Assembly (NCBI RefSeq): GCF_900639985.1
Contig: NZ_CAAAIM010000003.1
Location: 62,001 to 126,000 of the forward strand
Direction of reading: 5' to 3'
DNA: 64,000 nt
DNA from: Legionella rowbothamii
Lineage (GTDB): Bacteria > Pseudomonadota > Gammaproteobacteria > Legionellales > Legionellaceae
Positions 49,706 to 58,325 of this stretch are shown here, in pieces. The position numbers and the translations under genes are program-made. The stretch's first letter is position 1. Each line of letters opens with the position of its first letter. The notes under the pieces are model-generated. The model had not been told where the DNA came from, did no database searches, and saw nothing but the letters and a program-made list of their open reading frames with translations.

Positions 49706-51619
49706 TTATGGTGTTATATTCTTTTGGCTTTCCAACGAATACAGAAGGTCTGTTAAGTTATTGAGTACGATATAATAAGGCAGGTCTCCCTTACAAAATT
49801 TATCTACAAGACTCATAAAGGACTCTTTGATGGTGCCTTGTTCCTCGAAAGAAGAGGTATCAGGGCGTAGAGAAAAAAATCGATTCAGAACCTTGGAGTT
49901 GGGTTGTGCGATAATTTCGAAGTTTAGGCTTTGTATTAAAGGTAAAACAAACTTTGCGAAATCAACAGGAGCATGGAGAGTTAAATTAGTGATGATTTGG
50001 CTACAAACCAAGTTGTTCCCCTCAAATCTACTTAAGAGTTCACCAATTTTTTGAATAATATGTTTTAGCAGGTCGGGATTAAATTTATCATCTGGAATGG
50101 TTAAGAATTTGGCAAATAGGGGAGCTATATTGACAGCTTCTACTGATAAATAGTGTTGTTCCTTGCGTAGCGATGCTAGGGTGACGTTCATATTATTGGG
50201 GTCGGGATCTAAATTCAGCATGGCTTTAAATAATATTTGATAGGACAAGGGTAGCGCTGCGAATGAGGCTGAGGCAAAAAGGCACGCCTCTAACTCCTCT
50301 TGATAGATGTGTTGTAGTTCCTCTGGTGTTTTGGGGACAGGTGGTTTGGGGGTAGAGTGGGCGTGATCTAGTGTAACACTAGTTAATGCTCCAGTTTGTA
50401 TATGGGTATCAGCCACATAATAACCTACGCCAGGAGGTGAGGCCTGAGCCGAACTAGCCGCTGGTGCCGATTCGCAATAACGCCGCGTTAAAACTCGATC
50501 AATAAATGTGGTAACCATGGGTTGGTCCCATAATTCCAATAAAGTTAAGGCTAAAGACCATAAATCTCCCCGCTGATTTCTCTTTAAGTGTTCACTATCT
50601 GAAGCATTTTCTGCAAGTGGGCGGTAGGGAGCTAAATAGCGCAGGTCTTTTAGGGGGGAGGCACATTTTAGTTTATGCTGCGCATCCATATAGCTCACAG
50701 CTCCTAGATCTGAAAAATAAACCGCTCCTGTGCTGGTAAATAAAATGTTAGCCGGTTTTATGTCATTAATCGCCACCTCTTTTGCATGAATTTCTTCTAA
50801 TTCCTGCGGCAATTTGACTCCGAAGTAATAAAATAATAGCTTTTTTTCGGAATCATTAAAAAAACTCATTTTATTGATTATGTGGTTGCCATTTCCTAGA
50901 TCGGCAAGAGGTAAAAACTGATAAAGTTGAATTCCCGTAGGCGTTTTGAGTATGGCCACATCTTCAGTTATGAGAATGGAATTATGAAGGTTTTGAGTTT
51001 TTAATAGGGCATGGGCCTCTAGTTCAGTCATGGTATCGAATAATACTTTGCCCCGGGGTAATGATTTATTTGGTATGTTTTGGATTAGTTCTTCTTTGCT
51101 TAATATTGTTCGCACAGCCCAAAATCGTCCTTCTTCATCGTTCGCTAAGCGCACAGAAGAAAAGGTACCTTGGCCTAGCGGAAGAACTTGAGCCATGCCT
51201 TTGTCCATAATAGGACCTAAAATTCTTTTTGCTAATAAAGGATGTGCATTGTGTAACGCAATTTGTTCTTGAGGGGATAAGGTGGAGCGTAAATAGAATT
51301 TTTTTTGTTCCCCGGTATTACGCATCATTGTAATGGATGAGTCTTGAAGGGAATATTGAGATGAGCAAGAAAATATTGGTGGTAGAGAGGGGCTTTCTTG
51401 GTCTTCTAGACGCTCTATATCATCAGACTCTGGAGGGGCTGATGAACTCCTTTTTAATGATTTGGGCTCTAATAAATGAGGAGATGAGGGGGGATCTAGA
51501 AGGAAAGAAGTAGAGGTTCGTCTCTGTACAGTAGGACTAATATGAATCAATGGAATAGTCTCTGGCTCTGTAGGTACATGTTGCTCCTGTTGCGCATAAT
51601 GTTTTTTTACCCCCGGCAT
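49706..51619 (-). CDS. Divergent eukaryote-like protein kinase, putative effector
   Basis: Protein of 637 residues. Residues 1-110 are a Ser/Pro-rich, probably disordered region (SSTSFLLDPPSSP style). The kinase domain spans about 140-375. Its features are the glycine loop LGQGTFSSVRLA (148-159), beta3 WAVRT with Arg170 where the ATP-binding lysine normally sits, and an alphaC glutamate at about 199-201. The catalytic loop is INDIKPANIL (D286, K288, N291) and the metal motif SDLGAVS (D304). The remaining 250 residues are helical. The lysine-to-arginine change suggests weak or atypical activity. It resembles LegK-type effectors in plan only. A GAGGATG site precedes the ATG. Confidence 0.65.
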   Translation of the reverse strand: MPGVKKHYAQQEQHVPTEPETIPLIHISPTVQRRTSTSFLLDPPSSPHLLEPKSLKRSSSAPPESDDIERLEDQESPSLPPIFSCSSQYSLQDSSITMMRNTGEQKKFYLRSTLSPQEQIALHNAHPLLAKRILGPIMDKGMAQVLPLGQGTFSSVRLANDEEGRFWAVRTILSKEELIQNIPNKSLPRGKVLFDTMTELEAHALLKTQNLHNSILITEDVAILKTPTGIQLYQFLPLADLGNGNHIINKMSFFNDSEKKLLFYYFGVKLPQELEEIHAKEVAINDIKPANILFTSTGAVYFSDLGAVSYMDAQHKLKCASPLKDLRYLAPYRPLAENASDSEHLKRNQRGDLWSLALTLLELWDQPMVTTFIDRVLTRRYCESAPAASSAQASPPGVGYYVADTHIQTGALTSVTLDHAHSTPKPPVPKTPEELQHIYQEELEACLFASASFAALPLSYQILFKAMLNLDPDPNNMNVTLASLRKEQHYLSVEAVNIAPLFAKFLTIPDDKFNPDLLKHIIQKIGELLSRFEGNNLVCSQIITNLTLHAPVDFAKFVLPLIQSLNFEIIAQPNSKVLNRFFSLRPDTSSFEEQGTIKESFMSLVDKFCKGDLPYYIVLNNLTDLLYSLESQKNITP

Positions 51620-51682
51620 TTTCTTACATCCTCAATCCTCTAGCAAAGATAACCCTGTGTTTTTTTTGCATTAGTACATCTG

Positions 51683-51710
51683 ATTATAATGAGCTTGTAT
51701 AAATAGTGAA
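51683..51710 (-). promoter_or_regulatory. Candidate promoter of the divergent kinase gene
   Basis: On the minus strand, TTCACT (51710-51705) and TATAAT (51688-51683) are separated by 16 bases, about 65 bases before the start codon. The -10 is a perfect match and the -35 matches four of six. Confidence 0.45.
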
Positions 51711-51758
51711 GTATTCGCGTAAATTATTTCTAAATGGTGGTTTTTTGTCAGAGGATGG

Positions 51759-52043
51759 CTATGAGGGATTGTATATCGTGTTGGGTGCGCGTTTACTCCC
51801 CGTGATGAGCAGAGTTTTATGTCGCGATTTTTCACCCCGCTTTAAAAGTACTTGCCGGATAGGGACCTCAAAAAGGTGCGCAATAAATTTTATTAGAGCC
51901 TCATTTGCTCGGCCTTCTAGTGGTGGGGCTTGCAAGCGAATTTTCAATGCCTCTCCATGAAGGCCTACAATGTCGCTATGTTTGGCCCCTGGTTGGACGT
52001 ACACATTAATGGTGATCAAGTTTTCTTCTTGTTGGTACCACAT
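51759..52043 (-). CDS. YggU/DUF167 family protein
   Basis: Small conserved protein of 94 residues. Family signatures are INVYVQPGAKHSDIVGLHGE, LKIRLQAPPLEGRANEALIKFIA and VLLKRGEKSRHKTLLI. The biochemical role of DUF167 is not established. It follows the FAH-family gene by eight bases and is likely co-transcribed with it. A plus-strand ORF at 51706-51960 overlaps it and is discarded. Confidence 0.9.
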   Translation of the reverse strand: MWYQQEENLITINVYVQPGAKHSDIVGLHGEALKIRLQAPPLEGRANEALIKFIAHLFEVPIRQVLLKRGEKSRHKTLLITGSKRAPNTIYNPS

Positions 52044-52051
52044 ATCTTAGC

Positions 52052-52684
52052 CTATACCCATTTTACACGGTAGGAGTAATCGCTCCACTCTAGTTCAGCT
52101 ACGCTGTTTTGTGATATCGACGTTACTCCTGCTGGAGTTCCTGTATATATAATATCACCTGCTTTTAAGGGAAAAAACTGGCTAATATAAACTAATAAAT
52201 CCTCGGGAGACATCATCATTTCGGTTCCCTTAGCACATTGCCGCAGCGAGCCATCAATGCTCAACTGAAAAGTTGTTTCCCTATAATTAGTAAATTGTGG
52301 ATAGGGAATCCAGGGACCAATGATCGCCGCATCTTTAAATACTTTTGAGGTAGTCCAGGGGTGGCCGTGTTTTTTTAACACAGATTGGCGGGTCCTTAAG
52401 GTCATATCCAAGCCAAGAGTCAGGGCGGAAATGGCTTTTTTGGCCTCTTCAGTATTCATGCGGTATCCATCATTGGCTAGGCGCAATACTATTTCACACT
52501 CTGGCTGCACCGCATTATCTTCATTAGGGAAATCAAGCACTAACTGCTCCCCCCAATGTGTGGCTTGTTGCAAAACACTAGCTGGCTTTAAGAATAAAAC
52601 GGGTTTATCGGGCATGACTTCACCAAGTTCCTTGGCATGCTCAAGGTAATTTTTCCCTACACAAATTATCTTATCAATAGACAT
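52052..52684 (-). CDS. Fumarylacetoacetate hydrolase family protein (FAHD1/YcgM-like)
   Basis: Enzyme of 210 residues in the FAH superfamily, which in this short form acts as acylpyruvase or oxaloacetate decarboxylase. Visible signatures are IICVGKNYLEHAKELG, PVLFLKPASVL, the metal-binding VQPECEIVLRL and the catalytic-site segment IYTGTPAGV. The substrate is inferred from family only. It is first gene of a two-gene unit with the DUF167 gene. Confidence 0.9.
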   Translation of the reverse strand: MSIDKIICVGKNYLEHAKELGEVMPDKPVLFLKPASVLQQATHWGEQLVLDFPNEDNAVQPECEIVLRLANDGYRMNTEEAKKAISALTLGLDMTLRTRQSVLKKHGHPWTTSKVFKDAAIIGPWIPYPQFTNYRETTFQLSIDGSLRQCAKGTEMMMSPEDLLVYISQFFPLKAGDIIYTGTPAGVTSISQNSVAELEWSDYSYRVKWV

Positions 52685-52907
52685 ATTTTATACCTTTGAT
52701 TAATCAAATTGGACTTTCGGTCCAGTTAATAGATATTAACAATTTTTTCACCAACTTACTTTAAGATGCATTAAGAAAAAGATGCTTCACATCTACATAA
52801 AGATTGAAAATGGAGCGGTTGTTCGTTGCGGTTCCCTAGACCTAATCAAGTTTTTCCTAAGCCATCCTATTTTATGAGACAATTAAGTCTTATTAACTGA
52901 AGGGAAT

Positions 52908-53534
52908 ATGCGAATCATGTCTGCTTTTGATCTTAAGCTCTACACTAATAAAACATTTTCTAATCTCAGTATAGAGGAGACTGAACTTGAGCATATTGAG
53001 TTTCAAAATTGCCAATTCAAAAAATGTAAATTTTCTGGGGTTATTTTTATAAAAGTAAAGTTTACTGACTGCAATTTTGATTCCTGTGATCTTTCTCTGT
53101 CAAAATTTCCAGGCTGTAAATTTTCAGAAGTTACATTTAACGATTCGAAGCTTGTGGGAATCAATTGGACCGAGTTAAGCTGGCCATTAGTGAAGCTTGC
53201 AAGCCCTTTGTATTTTTACACCAGCAACATTAGCCACTCCAGTTTTTATGACTTAGAGCTTGCGGATTTAATTATAGAGGAGTGCAAAGCTCATGATGTT
53301 GATTTTAGGGAGGCGAATTTAAATCACGCAAGTTTCGTGAATACAGACTTACAGAATAGTTTATTTATGCATACCAGTTTAAAGCGTGCTAATTTTACAG
53401 ATGCGATAAATTACAATATTGATATTCAAAACAATACCTTAACCGATGCTCGCTTTTCCTTCCCAGATGTAATCGGATTGCTCAATCATTTAAATATTAA
53501 AATTACTGGCTGGCCAGAGGAGTTTGAATCATAA
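52908..53534 (+). CDS. Pentapeptide-repeat protein
   Basis: Protein of about 208 residues. From about residue 22 the sequence repeats every five residues in the A(D/N)LxX pattern with F/L at the centre: NLSIEETELEHIEFQNCQF, KFTDCNFDSCDL, ADLIIEECKAHDVDFREANL. A break at WTELSWPLVKLAS divides two repeat blocks of a right-handed quadrilateral beta-helix. Some such proteins mimic DNA and protect gyrase, and others are secreted; which applies here is unknown. Start codons at 52908 and 52917 are both possible. It is monocistronic. Confidence 0.85.
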   Translation: MRIMSAFDLKLYTNKTFSNLSIEETELEHIEFQNCQFKKCKFSGVIFIKVKFTDCNFDSCDLSLSKFPGCKFSEVTFNDSKLVGINWTELSWPLVKLASPLYFYTSNISHSSFYDLELADLIIEECKAHDVDFREANLNHASFVNTDLQNSLFMHTSLKRANFTDAINYNIDIQNNTLTDARFSFPDVIGLLNHLNIKITGWPEEFES

Positions 53535-53613
53535 ATATGGCTGAATCCAAGGCTACGCTTGTCTCTGTCTGAGATATATAATAAAGGGCTCAACACTCCA
53601 GGAGATGTAACGA

Positions 53614-54063
53614 ATGAAGTCACAGATGAATGTTTTGGTAACGAAAATCTCTGAGGTAGCCGACATAAAAATTTGTCATGCCATCCGGCACCAGGTTTTT
53701 GTCGAAGGGCAAAATGTACCGCTTCACGAAGAGGTTGATGGACTTGATGCAACGAGTGAGCATTATCTTTTATTTCTCAATCAACAACCTGCCGGCACTG
53801 CCCGAGTACGTTATATTGATGATGTTGTTAAAATTGAGCGCGTAGCTATTTTAGATGCCTATCAAGGCCAGGGTTTCGGGCATGTGTTGATGAACTTTAT
53901 AATTGAAACCATTCGGAAGAATCCGCAAGTTAAAAAAGCAAAGTTAGGCGCTCAATCCTATGCGATTGCATTTTATGAAAAATTAGGCTTTGAAATCTGT
54001 AGTGATGAATATATGGATGCGGGTATACCTCATAAAGATATGCAACTTAGTTTTAAAATTTAA
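53614..54063 (+). CDS. GNAT family N-acetyltransferase (ElaA/YjcF-like)
   Basis: Acetyltransferase of 149 residues with an AGGAG ribosome site. The start segment IRHQVFVEGQNVPLHEEVDGLD is typical of the YjcF/ElaA group. The acetyl-CoA loop is GQGFGHVLM within ERVAILDAYQGQGFGH, and YEKLGFEICSDEYMDAGIPH is the characteristic C-terminal part. The substrate is unknown. It is followed within eight bases by a CCGCGG-class palindrome. Confidence 0.9.
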   Translation: MKSQMNVLVTKISEVADIKICHAIRHQVFVEGQNVPLHEEVDGLDATSEHYLLFLNQQPAGTARVRYIDDVVKIERVAILDAYQGQGFGHVLMNFIIETIRKNPQVKKAKLGAQSYAIAFYEKLGFEICSDEYMDAGIPHKDMQLSFKI

Positions 54064-54069
54064 AATAAA

Positions 54070-54090
54070 CCCCATGGTCAAGCCACGGGG
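54070..54090. repeat. Palindrome of the GGTCAAGCC class
   Basis: CCCCATGG-TCAAG-CCACGGGG, one mismatch, directly after the GNAT stop and between convergent genes. Likely terminator. Confidence 0.55.
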
Positions 54091-54137
54091 ATTCGAGAGG
54101 AGAGGGCGTGTGCCACCAAATCAGATTCCTGTGCGTT

Positions 54138-54968
54138 TTACCTTTTGCACGAATCAACAGCTTGATTATAATACTCCGAGCCTTTTACCATTAAACCCGC
54201 AGCTACAGTAGTGGTAATCGCCCGGGGAACCGCTGCTTTAAAGAAAAATCCTATACGAGCCAAGTTGCTGGCCTTAAGATCTTGATTAAAGATATCTTTG
54301 GCATGCTCAAGGTAACTTTTGTTGCTCCCAGGTGTTGTTAACCCTTCCTGTTTGCGATAGCGCAATTGATTCAAGGGTGAGCTAAACAAGCCATAGGCCC
54401 CAGCAATCATCAACATTGCCAAGGGTTCGGCGTATTGTTTTTCCATGCCCTGTTTTTGTAATGATGAGGACACCATGGGAATTGCGGTCATATAAACAGT
54501 TGACCAAAGCCCCTCTCTCATCATCACGCTCATTGCGCCGCGAAAAAAAGCACTGTAGCCATGATGGGTACGCATTTGGTGGGCGGTCTCTTTTAAGGAT
54601 GAGCTATGGGCTAATTGTTTATTTTGAGCTAAAGCTTCAAACGGGGTACATACAAGCCCAGATAGACTACCTGCAGCAAATGAGCTAACTAACTCATACC
54701 ATTGGGAGATTTCGCCGGGTTTTTTATTCAACAAGGCTTTAAAAGCAAAGGTGGTGGCATACCCAGGGACTGCCGATAAAGCATACGCCCCAGAACCGGA
54801 AAAATAATTTCCTCGGGGCATTTTTTCACCTTTATATACATGGTTTGTCCACTTTAATAAAGGGGTCAACAGCGCCATTACCCCCGCTCCTAAAACAGGT
54901 CCTTTTACCCAGGGAGATTCAGCAATCTTTGTCACGAAGGGGGTATTTTGTTCGGTTTTTTCTTTCAT
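54138..54968 (-). CDS. Mitochondrial-carrier-family protein (LncP-like putative effector)
   Basis: About 276 residues from the ATG at 54968 (GAGGATAGGATC precedes it). The protein shows the three-fold repeat of mitochondrial carriers. Signature prolines lie in LTPLLKWTNHVYKG (P35), CTPFEALAQNKQL (P109, E111) and SSPLNQLRYRKQ (P198). Each is followed by the second-helix signature: YFSGSGAYALSAVPGYATTF, AFFRGAMSVMMREGLW and FFFKAAVPRAITTTV. This family is essentially eukaryotic. In Legionella the effector LncP is a nucleotide carrier sent to host mitochondria, so this is probably a relative; the transported substrate is unknown. Confidence 0.75.
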   Translation of the reverse strand: MKEKTEQNTPFVTKIAESPWVKGPVLGAGVMALLTPLLKWTNHVYKGEKMPRGNYFSGSGAYALSAVPGYATTFAFKALLNKKPGEISQWYELVSSFAAGSLSGLVCTPFEALAQNKQLAHSSSLKETAHQMRTHHGYSAFFRGAMSVMMREGLWSTVYMTAIPMVSSSLQKQGMEKQYAEPLAMLMIAGAYGLFSSPLNQLRYRKQEGLTTPGSNKSYLEHAKDIFNQDLKASNLARIGFFFKAAVPRAITTTVAAGLMVKGSEYYNQAVDSCKR

Positions 54969-55333
54969 GATCCTATCCTCAAAAATTAAAACGAGTAAGT
55001 TGTTCATCTGACAGGGAGCTACGCCTGGAAGGGCGCAGATGAAATACCTACCAGGCGAACGGCTCGCAGAAGAGAATCACAAAAAAAATTGATAATAAAA
55101 GACCAATTACCTGAGAAGGTAAAACAGCGATGTTATGATGGGACGCCGAGTTGGTCATTTAAAATCTTTAACGTATTTCTAGTGGTCTTTCAGACTATCA
55201 TTTAGACATTTCTGTTGCAAGAGCAAAATGGGTCTATTTGAATTTTTTGAGTCCTTGTGGGCTTATTTGGTGCCCTCTAATTTGTGTCTACGTTTCACGG
55301 ACCAGTCGCGGCATGCAAGCTGAAGTTAGAGCC
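54969..55333. other. Intergenic region without recognised feature
   Basis: This 365-base gap lies between two minus-strand genes and must contain the promoter of the carrier gene. I see no tRNA, strong hairpin, repeat or convincing ORF in it. Confidence 0.5.
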
Positions 55334-55738
55334 TTAAAAATTATCATTTAATCTTTTTAAAAGCTGTTTTATAGTGTGTTTTTCATCTTCTTTAAACCCA
55401 CTTAAAGCAAATTGATTTAGCTCTTCCGCGCATTGCTCAATAATTTGTTGGCAATTTCGCCCCTTTTCGGTCAATCTAATTTCAATTGCTCGCCTATCTG
55501 TCGTGCTTGCAGTTCTTTTAATCAGTCCATCACGTTCCATGCGATCAAGTGTTCTCACCGCTGTAGGTTGTTCAATGCCGATTTGTTTATACAGTTCCGA
55601 TTGAGTTAAACCATCTTGTTGATAGAGCGCCATTAAAAAATAAGTATAGGCATCAGTAAGGCCATAGGGTTTTAACAGTTCGTTGGCTCTTTTAATTAAT
55701 AGGCGGCTAGCTTTTTTTATTAGCGTTGATGGATGCAT
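55334..55738 (-). CDS. MarR family transcriptional regulator
   Basis: Winged-helix regulator of 134 residues from the ATG at 55738; a GTG at 55750 is alternative. The helix-turn-helix is in GLTQSELYKQIGIEQPTAVRTLDRMERDG and the wing in LIKRTASTTDRRAIEIRLTEKG. It is divergent from the PhzF-family gene, with an 11-bp-arm palindrome between them, so it probably represses both and responds to a small phenolic or related ligand. The ligand is not known. Confidence 0.92.
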   Translation of the reverse strand: MHPSTLIKKASRLLIKRANELLKPYGLTDAYTYFLMALYQQDGLTQSELYKQIGIEQPTAVRTLDRMERDGLIKRTASTTDRRAIEIRLTEKGRNCQQIIEQCAEELNQFALSGFKEDEKHTIKQLLKRLNDNF

Positions 55739-55756
55739 TTTTTTTCTCACAATTGA

Positions 55757-55783
55757 ATAGCTTGCTATATATTAGCAAGCTAT
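55757..55783. promoter_or_regulatory. Likely MarR operator
   Basis: ATAGCTTGCTA and TAGCAAGCTAT are perfect 11-base arms separated by TATAT, between the divergent MarR and PhzF genes. The size and position match MarR-family operators. Confidence 0.75.
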
Positions 55784-55823
55784 GTAAAATTAATCTAGTT
55801 ATTTACTAAAGAAGAGGCGTGTA

Positions 55824-56624
55824 ATGATTAAGCAACCAATTTTTCAGGTAGACGCGTTTACCTCCACCCTATATATGGGAAATCCGGCCGCTGTTTGTCC
55901 ATTAGAGTCTTGGTTAGATGACAATCTAATGCAGCTTATTGCCAGAGAAAACAACCTGTCTGAAACCGCATTTATTGTTCCTTATGATGGGCATTATCAA
56001 ATACGCTGGTTTACTCCCAATACAGAAGTTGATTTATGTGGCCATGCTACATTGGCTAGTGCTTTTGTTTTATTTGAGTTGCTAGGATATCAAGGGCAAG
56101 AAATCCGTTTTAAAAGCAAAAGTGGTCTCTTAACAGTAAGAAAAGATGGAAATCTATTGCAGATGGATTTTCCGGCCTTGCCTTTCGCGAAGATAGAGCC
56201 TAGTGTGGAACTCCTAGAAGCGATAAAAATAGTTCCTGATGAAATATATCAAAGCACATTTGATATTTTATGTATTTTTAATAATGCAGAGCTTGTTAAA
56301 CAAGCAAAGCCTGATTTAAATGCTTTGGCAAATATGGCCTGTCGAGGCATTATTTTCTCCGCTCCCACAATTGACGCTGATGTGTATTCACGTTGTTTTT
56401 ATCCTGGTTGTGATGTTCCTGAAGACCCGGTGACTGGCTCGGCTCATTGTGTTATTACTCCCTATTGGTGTGCACGTCTTAATAAGAAAAAGATTCATGC
56501 TTACCAAGGCGGGAACCGCCAGGGGGAGCTGTGGTGTGAGTTAAATCAGGATAGAGTTATTTTAGCGGGATACAGTCAATTGTATTTACAGGGAGAGATT
56601 TGGATTCCTTCCGGTTCAAAGTAG
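55824..56624 (+). CDS. PhzF family isomerase/epimerase-like protein
   Basis: Member of the PhzF/diaminopimelate-epimerase fold, 266 residues. It has the N-terminal signature VDAFTSTLYMGNPAAVCPL, the catalytic glutamate in NNLSETAF (E47), NTEVDLCGHATLASAFVLF and EDPVTGSAHCVITPYW. Both half-domains are complete. The substrate is unknown, and no phenazine genes are near. An AAGAGG site precedes the ATG. Expression is probably set by the adjacent MarR protein. Confidence 0.92.
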   Translation: MIKQPIFQVDAFTSTLYMGNPAAVCPLESWLDDNLMQLIARENNLSETAFIVPYDGHYQIRWFTPNTEVDLCGHATLASAFVLFELLGYQGQEIRFKSKSGLLTVRKDGNLLQMDFPALPFAKIEPSVELLEAIKIVPDEIYQSTFDILCIFNNAELVKQAKPDLNALANMACRGIIFSAPTIDADVYSRCFYPGCDVPEDPVTGSAHCVITPYWCARLNKKKIHAYQGGNRQGELWCELNQDRVILAGYSQLYLQGEIWIPSGSK

Positions 56625-56655
56625 TTTATTTATAGGGTTTACATTATTAACCAAC

Positions 56656-56689
56656 GACCTTGATTATGCATACGGGCATTATCAAGGTC
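56656..56689. terminator. Hairpin between convergent genes
   Basis: GACCTTGATTATGC and GCATTATCAAGGTC pair over 14 bases with one T-T mismatch around ATACGG, 31 bases past the PhzF stop. Confidence 0.6.
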
Positions 56690-56732
56690 ATTCTGATGGT
56701 CCAAATGCTGTCACTGCAATAAGCTTGCATGA

Positions 56733-58205
56733 TTAATTTTGGATAGTACGTTGTTTTAAAAAATTATTCGCAAAATCCTGAGGGGTGCTTGCCTTTAAAT
56801 TAAGCTCATCAAGATAAATCAGTTTAAAATTAGCCTTACTCGCTAATGAGCTAGCATCAGGGGTTTCTGGGTACTGCTTCAACAGAGGGAAAAATAACGA
56901 TTGACCAATAATATAGCGCTTATCATGGCTTTCAGGAGATAGGCCCCATATATTTTGGTAGGTAATGGCCGTCGCTTTATTATCGTTTATATCTTGAGTG
57001 CCAATATAGAGCATCACATGACCATTAATATAAATAATGGTCATCAGGGGATGTCCTTTTTCTTTTAGCAAGCTGATACGCTCATCACTATCATTTTTTG
57101 ATAAGTCTAGTGTTGAACTTAATCGCGCTTGTTGTGCTGAGTTTCTGGGTAGCCAAATCCCAAATGGGGTGAATATACTTTTTATCTCTTGAGAGCAATC
57201 ATTAAAGAAGAACGCTCCCCCCCAACCATAAGGCCGGTTTTTTAATTGGTTAATGATTTTGACTAGGTTTCGGGGCGTGGCGGTTAAAGGCATTATACTT
57301 GATGCCTTTGTATTAATAAGGCCAGTTTTTATCATGGCTTGATTATGTTGATTTTTAACAGGGATTAAAATAGTCGCATGTTGGCTATTCTGGTCAATCA
57401 GGGGAAATACCGCACCAATATATCCGGTGAATTGAAATTGTTGTTGTTCATCAACAATGCTTGTTTCTGTTTGTGTGACTGCGATAAGCTGGTGTTGTGC
57501 GGCGACTTGCCAATGCTTAATGAACTCTGGAGACGCATAGGCAATATCATTACTTTTAACCCAGGAAAAATAACTATCTGGTGTTAAAACTAACGACCAG
57601 GCTTTGTCCTTTGACACACTAACGACATAGAGTGGCGTGCCTGCCCAGATTGCTGATTCTTGCAAGTTATCAAAAGGAAATCCTTGACCAGCCAGGCTGG
57701 CATGAAAAAAATCAGGTGCCGTATCAGGCAAGGCACGTGCATAAGTATTTGTAACGGAAATGGCTCTATTTTCTTCTTTGAACTCACTTGAGGCTAGAGC
57801 ATATAAATCCATGTTGTTTCTGATTTTTCGCCACCAAGAGTGATCGTGCTCCTTGAAGTTCTCAGCATAATGTTTGCCTTCATTCGATTTGTTTTGATTG
57901 TTAAAATCTTCTAATATTTCGGACTCAACTTTTTTTATCAGGGCTAAGGAAGACATTACCATTTGCCTGCTCCAAGGCGATAATCCTTGAGTCTCTGTTG
58001 AGTAATAGTGGTTATAAAATTGCTTTAACTGTGCATTTTGATATTCAGAGCTTAATAAGGCTTTATTATAGTCCTCTCTATCTGGAGATAAATAGTCATT
58101 TGCGTTTTGAGAATACGTCGTGATGGGAAAGTCATAAATAGGGACCTCCATTGCAACGCATACGGCAAAATCGAAAAATAATAATAGAGCAAAAATAAAT
58201 TTCAT
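56733..58205 (-). CDS. Exported NlpC/P60-type cell-wall peptidase with SH3-like domains
   Basis: Protein of about 490 residues from the ATG at 58205, which gives a clean signal peptide (FIFALLLFFDFAVCVAM); the ATG at 58238 is also in frame. A helical N-terminal part is followed by two SH3b-like regions (about 150-240 and 250-300). The NlpC/P60 domain then has RPYGWGGAFFFNDCSQEI (catalytic Cys337) and INGHVMLYIG (His396). Such enzymes cut stem peptides of peptidoglycan. It is divergent from a YkuD-type gene, which suggests joint cell-wall remodelling. Confidence 0.85.
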   Translation of the reverse strand: MKFIFALLLFFDFAVCVAMEVPIYDFPITTYSQNANDYLSPDREDYNKALLSSEYQNAQLKQFYNHYYSTETQGLSPWSRQMVMSSLALIKKVESEILEDFNNQNKSNEGKHYAENFKEHDHSWWRKIRNNMDLYALASSEFKEENRAISVTNTYARALPDTAPDFFHASLAGQGFPFDNLQESAIWAGTPLYVVSVSKDKAWSLVLTPDSYFSWVKSNDIAYASPEFIKHWQVAAQHQLIAVTQTETSIVDEQQQFQFTGYIGAVFPLIDQNSQHATILIPVKNQHNQAMIKTGLINTKASSIMPLTATPRNLVKIINQLKNRPYGWGGAFFFNDCSQEIKSIFTPFGIWLPRNSAQQARLSSTLDLSKNDSDERISLLKEKGHPLMTIIYINGHVMLYIGTQDINDNKATAITYQNIWGLSPESHDKRYIIGQSLFFPLLKQYPETPDASSLASKANFKLIYLDELNLKASTPQDFANNFLKQRTIQN

Positions 58206-58325
58206 TAAATGTCGCTTACCAAATATGTTATAGTTCATAACACTCTGCTACATAATAAAAAGAGGCATACGATACCTTTAAATGAACGATGTGTCAATTT
58301 ATTGGGCAGTGTCGAGTGGTGGTAA

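Noticed and set aside
51706..51960. Plus-strand ORF of 84 codons
   Set aside because: It overlaps the clearly conserved DUF167 gene on the minus strand and shows no family features.
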